Source: an uncultured Clostridia bacterium (GTDB lineage Bacteria; Bacillota_A; Clostridia; Oscillospirales; Oscillospiraceae). Taken from it: a stretch of 6,366 nucleotides of DNA. Numbering within the stretch: position 1 is the first letter of the stretch; every line of letters begins with the position of its first letter. The notes below the pieces were generated by a model that ran no database searches, had not been told where the DNA came from, and was given only the letters and a program-made list of their open reading frames with translations. Positions 1 to 6,366 of the stretch are shown here, piece after piece. The stretch is from assembly GCA_947307375.1 (NCBI GenBank), contig CAMZIX010000075.1, positions 1-6,366 on the forward strand, read 5' to 3'. Made by a program: the position numbers and the translations under genes.

Positions 1-100
1 CCCCTGGCGGGCGTTACCCGTTATCCTTGCCCTGCGGAGCCCGGACTTTCCTCATGCACGGGCTTTCGCCCTGTGCCCGCGGTCGTTCAGCCTGCTCTCT
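1..100 (-). ncRNA. rnpB: RNase P RNA, class A, 5' part (partial)
   Basis: This is the catalytic RNA of ribonuclease P, which removes the 5' leader from precursor tRNAs. Read on the minus strand it holds the universally conserved CR-I segment GAGGAAAGTCCGGGCTCC (bases 53 to 36), followed by the usual GCAGGGCAAGG stretch. Before CR-I there is a clean P3-like hairpin at 76-56: GCAC, a bulged A, GGGC, a GAAA loop, GCCC, GTGC. After it lies a small hairpin with the GGTAACGCC-like loop typical of class A (bases 20 to 8). The 5' end is placed near 98-100 from the promoter at 106-134. Only about 100 nt of an expected 350-400 nt are present; the rest, including the 3' half of P4, lies beyond the left edge. 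The class A form separates this organism from Bacillus, which has class B. The identification is firm; the exact 5' end is inferred. Confidence 0.95.
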
Positions 101-105
101 GAGGT

Positions 106-134
106 ATTGTAATCATTTTCGCCGGTCAAGTCAA
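106..134 (-). promoter_or_regulatory. Sigma-A promoter of rnpB
   Basis: On the minus strand there is a -35 box TTGACT (bases 134-129), a 17-bp spacer and a -10 box TACAAT (111-106). Each box differs from consensus by one base and the spacer is optimal. Transcription would start at about 98-100, which fits the expected 5' end of RNase P RNA. The promoter is strong, as expected for a constitutive stable RNA. Confidence 0.85.
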
Positions 135-141
135 TCATTTC

Positions 142-170
142 TTGTAATTATGAGGCGAAAGAAGTATAAT
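142..170 (+). promoter_or_regulatory. Sigma-A promoter of the murD operon
   Basis: A -35 box TTGTAA (142-147), a 17-bp spacer and a perfect -10 box TATAAT (165-170) point into murD. Transcription should begin around 175-179, leaving a leader of only about 15-20 nt before the TTG start. That leaves no room for a riboswitch or attenuator. It sits back to back with the rnpB promoter, with 7 bp between the two -35 boxes. No operator-like palindrome was seen. Confidence 0.82.
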
Positions 171-180
171 ATATGTTTGT

Positions 181-188
181 GAGGTGAT
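181..188 (+). promoter_or_regulatory. murD ribosome binding site; selects the TTG at 194
   Basis: GAGGTGAT matches eight bases of the 16S anti-Shine-Dalgarno complement. Two in-frame TTG codons follow, at 188 and 194. The first overlaps the ribosome binding site and cannot be used efficiently. The second lies 5 nt beyond it, a normal spacing, so 194 is the likely start. Confidence 0.78.
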
Positions 189-193
189 TGATT

Positions 194-1573
194 TTGACTT
201 TATCAGAATATATCGATTCAATCAAAAATAAACGGATCGCCGTGATCGGCATCGGCGTCAGCAACACGCCCTGGATCGAACTGCTGCTGAAAAACGGCTG
301 TGCTGTGACCGCCTGCGACCAACGCAGTGCCGAGCAGATGGGCGATACCGGAAAACGTCTGGCCGTTCTCGGTGCGAAACTGAATTTAGGGCCGGATTAT
401 CTGGAAGATCTGGATCAGGATATCATTTTCCGCACGCCCGGCCTGCTGCCCTTTGACAGGCATCTGGAGGCAGCCAGAGCGCGCGGCAGCATCGTCACCT
501 CCGAGATGGAGCTTTTCTTCTCGCTCTGTCCCTGCCGCAGCATCGCTGTGACAGGCAGCGACGGGAAAACGACGACAACGACCATTATCTCCGAGCTTCT
601 GAAAGCGCAGGGCTATACCGTACATCTCGGTGGGAATATCGGAAAACCGCTTCTCTGCGAGCTGCCGAACATGAAGCCGGAGGATATTGCTGTGCTTGAG
701 CTCAGCTCTTTTCAGCTTCACAGCATGATCTGCCGTCCCAATGTGGCCGTCATCACCAATCTGACGCCCAACCACCTCGATAAACATAAGGATTTCCAGG
801 ACTACATCGACGCCAAGCGTTCTATTTTCATGAAGCAAGAGCCGGAGGATCTGCTGATCCTGAATCGGAACGACGAACACAGCGACTATTATGCCTCTTT
901 TGCCCGTTCCCGTGTCCATTGGTTTTCCGATACGCAGCCTGTCGCGGACGGCGCTTTCCTCGAAGACGGCGTCCTTTACCGCGCCAGGGAAGGCAAACGC
1001 ACAGAGATCATGCGTGCCGATGAGATCCGTATTCCCGGCCGTCATAACGTGCAGAACTGCCTGACCGCCTTCGCCGCGACCGAGGGTCTGGTCGATCCCG
1101 ACATCTGCCGCAGCGTTGCGATGGATTTTCCCGGCGTTGAACACCGCCTGGAGGAGGTCCGTATCCTGCGCGGCGTAACCTATATCAACGATTCGATCGC
1201 CAGCAGTCCGACCCGGACGATCGCTGGACTTCGTGCCATGAAAACGAAACCCATTGTTATCGCCGGCGGCTACGACAAACACATTCCCTTCGACCCGCTC
1301 GGCGATGAGCTCTGTCTGCGCGCCAAGCACGTGATCCTCTGCGGCGCTACCGCGGATAAGATTCGCGATGCGATCCTGGCCTCTCCAAATTATCCGTCCT
1401 CTGGTCTGACCTATGAAATGATCGACGATTTTGCCGATGCCGTCCATACGGCGTCTGACGAGGCCGGGGAAGGGGACATCGTACTTTTGTCTCCGGCCTG
1501 TGCCGCTTTTGATCGCTTCAAAAACTTTGCCGAACGCGGCAAAACCTTTAAGAAACTCGTAATGGAGCTGTAA
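194..1573 (+). CDS. murD: UDP-N-acetylmuramoyl-L-alanine--D-glutamate ligase (MurD)
   Basis: This cytoplasmic ligase joins D-glutamate to UDP-MurNAc-L-Ala with ATP hydrolysis, the second amino-acid addition of peptidoglycan precursor synthesis. From the TTG at 194 it has 459 residues, close to the family norm of about 450. The N-terminal Rossmann domain starts with a VIGIGVSN loop. The central Mur ligase domain has the P-loop GSDGKTTTT (about 121-129), the MurD-type ELSSFQL (169-175), NLTPNHLDKH (189-198), and the lysine of the AKRSIF segment (K208), where Mur ligases carry a carbamylated lysine. HNVQN (284-288) leads into the C-terminal domain, which ends with LLSPACAAFDRFKNFAERG and conserves the glutamate-contacting Ser and Phe. 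One oddity is that the usual DSKATN motif reads DSIASS (about 333-338), losing its lysine. No other dcw-cluster gene is nearby, so this murD is detached from the usual mur/fts cluster. It ends 3 nt before the next gene. Confidence 0.95.
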   Translation: MTLSEYIDSIKNKRIAVIGIGVSNTPWIELLLKNGCAVTACDQRSAEQMGDTGKRLAVLGAKLNLGPDYLEDLDQDIIFRTPGLLPFDRHLEAARARGSIVTSEMELFFSLCPCRSIAVTGSDGKTTTTTIISELLKAQGYTVHLGGNIGKPLLCELPNMKPEDIAVLELSSFQLHSMICRPNVAVITNLTPNHLDKHKDFQDYIDAKRSIFMKQEPEDLLILNRNDEHSDYYASFARSRVHWFSDTQPVADGAFLEDGVLYRAREGKRTEIMRADEIRIPGRHNVQNCLTAFAATEGLVDPDICRSVAMDFPGVEHRLEEVRILRGVTYINDSIASSPTRTIAGLRAMKTKPIVIAGGYDKHIPFDPLGDELCLRAKHVILCGATADKIRDAILASPNYPSSGLTYEMIDDFADAVHTASDEAGEGDIVLLSPACAAFDRFKNFAERGKTFKKLVMEL

Positions 1574-1576
1574 GGC

Positions 1577-2827
1577 ATGAAGATATCCGACATAAAACCG
1601 CAGGTCTATGAGATGGCCGTGCAGGCGGAAGCCAGGATCCGGCCTGTATTCGATCAGATCGACCGTGTGGCGCAGGAGAACACCCGAAAGGTGATGGAGG
1701 CCTTCCAGGACCATCGCGTCTCTGAGGCCTGTTTTGCGGGCACTACGGGCTACGGCTATGACGACCTGGGCAGAGAAACGCTGGACAGGATCTATGCACA
1801 GATTTTCGGCACGGAAGCGGCCATTGTGCGCTCTCAATTTGTCAACGGTACGCACGCGCTGACCTGCGCCATGTTCGCGCTCTCCGCTCCCGGCGAGACT
1901 GTCCTGGCCGTGACCGGAACGCCCTATGATACGCTGCGCTGTGCGATCGGTCTTTCCGGTGACGGCGTCGGTTCGCTTCGCTATTACGGGATCGGCTACA
2001 AGCAGGTGGATCTGACCGGCTCAGGCGAACCCGATTATGAGCAGATCATTCAAGCTGCCGCCGACCCGAAGGTCACCGGCGTCATGCTTCAGCGATCCCG
2101 CGGCTATGAGGATCGACGCGCGCTGACGATCGAAGACATTCGCCGCATCTGTGAATCTGTTCGGTCCGTCAATCCGTTCGCGCATATTATGGTCGACAAC
2201 TGCTACGGGGAATTTACCGATCTCCTGGAGCCGACGCAGGTCGGCGCCGACTTGATCGCGGGTTCTCTGATCAAAAATCCGGGCGGCGGTATTGCGCCGA
2301 CGGGCGGTTATATCGCCGGCAAACAAAAGCTTGTCGATCGCGCCGCCCTTCGGCTGACGACGCCGGGGATCGGCGCTGAGTGCGGCTCGACGCTCGGCGT
2401 CAGCCGTCAATTCTATCAGGGACTGTTCCTTGCACCGCACACGGTTTCCCAGGCTTTGAAAACTGCGGTTTTCTGCGCGGCGATGATGGATGAACTCGGT
2501 ATCGAAAGCGCACCTCGATTTGATGAGAAGCGTTCCGACATCATTCAGATGGTCAAGCTCGGCAGCGCGGACAGGCTGAAAAAGTTTTGTCTCGGCATCC
2601 AGGCCGGCGCGCCCGTGGATTCCTATGTCACGCCGGAACCCTGGGCTATGCCCGGCTATGACGACGAAGTCATCATGGCGGCCGGCGCCTTTATCCAGGG
2701 CTCTTCGATCGAGCTGTCGGCAGACGGGCCGATGCGTGAGCCTTATATTGCCTATATGCAGGGCGGCCTGACCTACGAATCAGGAAAACTCGGCATCATG
2801 ATGGCCGTCAGTGCCATGCTGGGCTGA
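1577..2827 (+). CDS. Methionine gamma-lyase family PLP enzyme (former 'aluminum resistance protein' family)
   Basis: This is a 416-residue PLP-dependent enzyme of the Cys/Met metabolism fold, in the family of Bacillus YnbB. The family was once annotated as aluminum resistance proteins and is now usually called methionine gamma-lyase family. Seen in the sequence: the glycine-rich turn FAGTTGYGYDDLGR (about 53-66), VNGTHALT (89-96) and GTPYDTL (114-120) in the cofactor region, the PLP-pyridine aspartate in MVDNCYGEF (D207), and the presumed Schiff-base lysine in GSLIKNPGGGIAPTGGY (K233). The length is normal for the family and no key residue is missing. The start is ATG, with GGAG at 1564-1567 inside the murD end and 9 nt spacing; the 3-nt gap suggests translational coupling to murD. 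The substrate is not established for most members; cleavage of sulfur amino acids is inferred from homology. The family call is firm and the reaction uncertain. Confidence 0.9.
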   Translation: MKISDIKPQVYEMAVQAEARIRPVFDQIDRVAQENTRKVMEAFQDHRVSEACFAGTTGYGYDDLGRETLDRIYAQIFGTEAAIVRSQFVNGTHALTCAMFALSAPGETVLAVTGTPYDTLRCAIGLSGDGVGSLRYYGIGYKQVDLTGSGEPDYEQIIQAAADPKVTGVMLQRSRGYEDRRALTIEDIRRICESVRSVNPFAHIMVDNCYGEFTDLLEPTQVGADLIAGSLIKNPGGGIAPTGGYIAGKQKLVDRAALRLTTPGIGAECGSTLGVSRQFYQGLFLAPHTVSQALKTAVFCAAMMDELGIESAPRFDEKRSDIIQMVKLGSADRLKKFCLGIQAGAPVDSYVTPEPWAMPGYDDEVIMAAGAFIQGSSIELSADGPMREPYIAYMQGGLTYESGKLGIMMAVSAMLG

Positions 2828-2847
2828 TCGTCCGCATATACTGCTGC

Positions 2848-2859
2848 GGGAGGTGATCC
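2848..2859 (+). promoter_or_regulatory. Very strong ribosome binding site of yunB
   Basis: GGAGGTGATCC at 2849-2859 is an unbroken 11-base match to the complement of the 16S rRNA 3' end. From the GGAGG core there are 7 nt to the GTG at 2861. This fixes the start as the GTG and rules out an overlapping reading frame that begins at 2811 with no such site. Confidence 0.88.
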
Positions 2860-2860
2860 C

Positions 2861-3514
2861 GTGCAGCATCGACGCGGCGCCCGATATGCGCCGATCCAAA
2901 CCGGCAGACGATGGGGTTCCTGGTTTTTTACGATGGCTCTGGTGGCCTTTCTGGTTTGCATGTCGCTCTATTTGCGCAGCATTTCCACTCAGATTGCGAT
3001 CTCAGACGCAAGTGACGTCGTTACCATGCGCATCAATCGGGCCATCGCACAGATCATGAACGAGGGCAACTATGACGGGGGTTATTTCGTCACCTTTGAA
3101 AAAGGGGAGAACGGCGAAGTGACCGCCATCAGCTGCAACATGGCGCGCATCAACGCGCTGTCCTCCGAGATCCTGGACCGCGTGGTCGGCGCAACAGAGA
3201 ACTACACTGCGACCGTTCAGATCCCGCTGGGCAATCTCACCGGACTGAGTCTGCTGATGGGACGCGGGCCAAAGGTCCCGGTGGAGATCGTGACCCTGAC
3301 TTCTTCGCGGGTTGAATTCAAAAACAATATCGTTACTGCCGGCATCAATCAGACCAAGCATCAAATCACACTGGGGATCAAGGTGGATATCGATATCCTT
3401 GTCCCTTGGGGCAGTGAAAGCACCCAGGTAGTCACGGAGGTGCTGATTGCCGACACCGTTATCGTCGGTCAGGTCCCCGGCACTTATCTGGATCTGCAGC
3501 GTGACGGAAGCTGA
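2861..3514 (+). CDS. yunB: Sporulation protein YunB
   Basis: The 217-residue product matches the YunB family, which is found in endospore formers. In B. subtilis it is made in the mother cell under sigma-E and is needed for normal sporulation; its biochemical role is not known. A short basic N-terminus (RR and R/K residues in 4-17) precedes one hydrophobic segment at about 21-38. The rest, from about 45, would lie outside the membrane. Family landmarks include the ASDVVTMRINRAI stretch (about 50-62), a long GRGPKVPVEIV region (134-144) and IVTAGINQTKHQI (157-169), followed by a beta-rich end with VTEVLIADTVIVGQVP (191-206). The start is GTG, chosen because of the excellent ribosome binding site at 2848-2859. 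It sits 33 bp after the PLP enzyme and 42 bp before ligA, with no convincing sigma-E promoter in the gap, so expression may come from the upstream operon promoter or from a site inside the preceding gene. Confidence 0.9.
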   Translation: MQHRRGARYAPIQTGRRWGSWFFTMALVAFLVCMSLYLRSISTQIAISDASDVVTMRINRAIAQIMNEGNYDGGYFVTFEKGENGEVTAISCNMARINALSSEILDRVVGATENYTATVQIPLGNLTGLSLLMGRGPKVPVEIVTLTSSRVEFKNNIVTAGINQTKHQITLGIKVDIDILVPWGSESTQVVTEVLIADTVIVGQVPGTYLDLQRDGS

Positions 3515-5533
<2,019 letters not shown>

Positions 5534-5534
5534 T

Positions 5535-6366
5535 ATGATCGCTTTATTGATTTATCTGTTGAGCGGCCTGCTGCTTGCATGGCTGCTGTTCAGCGACCGT
5601 CGGATCGCCGTTCGGATCTGGTTTGGTTTTGTTTTCGGCTGCGTCCTGCTGATGTGGCTGCCCTGTCTGTTTGCTTTTGTTTTCGGCTTTACGTTTCCCG
5701 CGCAGCTGTGCGCCCTGACGCTGGCCGGATCAGTCGGTCTTGTCGCTCTTTTCTTCTTGATAAAAAGAAAAACGCTTTCTCTCCATTCAGCAGACGAAGC
5801 CGACCGGCGTGACTGTATCGGCTTTGCACTTTCGTTTGCCTTGACGTGTTTCTGCGCCTATCTGCTGCACACGCACGTCCTTCGTCCGGAAGCGGACGGC
5901 AGCCTCTGGGTCGGTCAATCCACCTACGGCGATCTGGCGATGCATCTCGGCTTTATAGAAAGCCTGTTCCGCCAGGGTTTTTTCCCGCCTGAATACAGCA
6001 TTTTCCCCGGACAGCAGCTGAACTATCCTTTTCTGGTGGACGCCGCCTCCGCGAGCCTCCGCTTTTTTGGGCTGAGCCTTCGGATGTCGGTGATCGTGCC
6101 GAGCCTTGTCATGCTCCTCTGTGTCTTCTGGGGCTTCTGGCTGCTGGCTGACTCCGTGACGGACAAGCTTTTTCCCGATCTGCTGTCCTGGCTGTTCTTC
6201 GTAATGAACGGCGGCTTCGGTTTTGCGCTTTTCCTCGGGAAATATCCTTTCAAGTCCATCTTCACCGGCTATTACACCACGCCCACCAATTATATGGATG
6301 AAGACATCCGATGGGTCAACGTCATCTGCGACATGCTGATCCCGCAGCGGACGACGATGGCCGGCT
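5535..6366 (+). CDS. Multi-pass membrane protein, possible GT-C-type glycosyltransferase (partial, 3' end cut)
   Basis: An open frame of 277 codons runs from ATG 5535 off the right edge. An in-frame stop at 5523-5525 rules out a start further upstream. No Shine-Dalgarno site precedes it; the ligA stop lies one base away, so translation probably restarts after ligA. Hydrophobic segments fall at about 2-19, 27-52, 55-76, 94-112, 185-206 and 215-233, so the visible part has six likely membrane spans. Between spans four and five is a long loop with STYGDLAMHLGFIESLF (129-145), then PPEYSIFPGQQLNYPFLVD (151-169), and near the cut end MLIPQRTTMAG (267-277). An acidic residue (here D133) followed by His in a large loop after a membrane span recalls GT-C enzymes, which transfer sugars from lipid carriers outside the membrane. 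That assignment rests on pattern only; the substrate is unknown, and a non-enzymatic membrane protein is possible. GC content and codon use match its neighbours. Confidence 0.75.
   Translation, partial: MIALLIYLLSGLLLAWLLFSDRRIAVRIWFGFVFGCVLLMWLPCLFAFVFGFTFPAQLCALTLAGSVGLVALFFLIKRKTLSLHSADEADRRDCIGFALSFALTCFCAYLLHTHVLRPEADGSLWVGQSTYGDLAMHLGFIESLFRQGFFPPEYSIFPGQQLNYPFLVDAASASLRFFGLSLRMSVIVPSLVMLLCVFWGFWLLADSVTDKLFPDLLSWLFFVMNGGFGFALFLGKYPFKSIFTGYYTTPTNYMDEDIRWVNVICDMLIPQRTTMAG

Noticed and set aside
386..1855. A 489-residue open frame on the minus strand across murD and the start of the PLP enzyme gene.
   Set aside because: It runs antisense through two clearly identified genes, has no recognisable domain, and is the expected product of GC-rich codon use. 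Its start lies inside the PLP gene with no promoter seen.
2835..2842. CATATACT as a possible sigma-E -10 box before yunB.
   Set aside because: It matches six of eight positions of the sigma-E -10 consensus, but no -35 element lies 13-15 bp upstream, and transcription would begin at or within the ribosome binding site.
2811..3059. An 82-residue plus-strand frame overlapping the end of the PLP gene and the start of yunB.
   Set aside because: The strong ribosome binding site at 2848-2859 serves the GTG at 2861 in the yunB frame; this frame has no initiation signal and no family resemblance.
6023..6265. An 80-residue minus-strand frame near the right end.
   Set aside because: It is antisense to the open membrane-protein gene, and its Lys/Arg/Ser-rich product is the mirror of hydrophobic codons.

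Overview
This window looks like an ordinary chromosomal housekeeping segment from a GC-rich, spore-forming Clostridia-type Firmicute. Four things point that way: a YunB-type sporulation protein, strong Gram-positive Shine-Dalgarno sites (one an 11-base match to the 16S rRNA tail), TTG and GTG starts in well-formed initiation regions, and a class A (not Bacillus class B) RNase P RNA. I cannot name a genus; an Oscillospiraceae-like gut clostridium is a guess.

Layout. Bases 1-100 hold the 5' part of the RNase P RNA gene (rnpB) on the minus strand, which runs off the left edge. Bases 101-193 are a compact divergent control region. It carries one near-consensus sigma-A promoter reading left into rnpB and another reading right, with -35 boxes only 7 bp apart. 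The rightward promoter drives a tightly packed gene set, all on the plus strand: murD (194-1573), a methionine gamma-lyase-family PLP enzyme (1577-2827), yunB (2861-3514), ligA (3557-5533), and a large multi-pass membrane protein beginning at 5535 and still open at the right edge. Gaps are 3, 33, 42 and 1 bp, and I see no internal terminator or convincing internal promoter, so one transcript is plausible.

The genes serve different processes: tRNA 5' maturation (rnpB), peptidoglycan precursor synthesis (murD), sulfur amino-acid or related PLP chemistry (methionine gamma-lyase family), sporulation (yunB), and DNA replication and repair (ligA). The last gene resembles GT-C-type membrane glycosyltransferases but is not identified. 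They do not obviously form one pathway. I found no mobile element, CRISPR array, phage gene, tRNA or defence system, and no evidence of a new system. The points worth a second look are the unidentified membrane protein, the altered D-glutamate-pocket motif in MurD, the back-to-back promoters, and a sporulation gene placed in a growth-gene operon.
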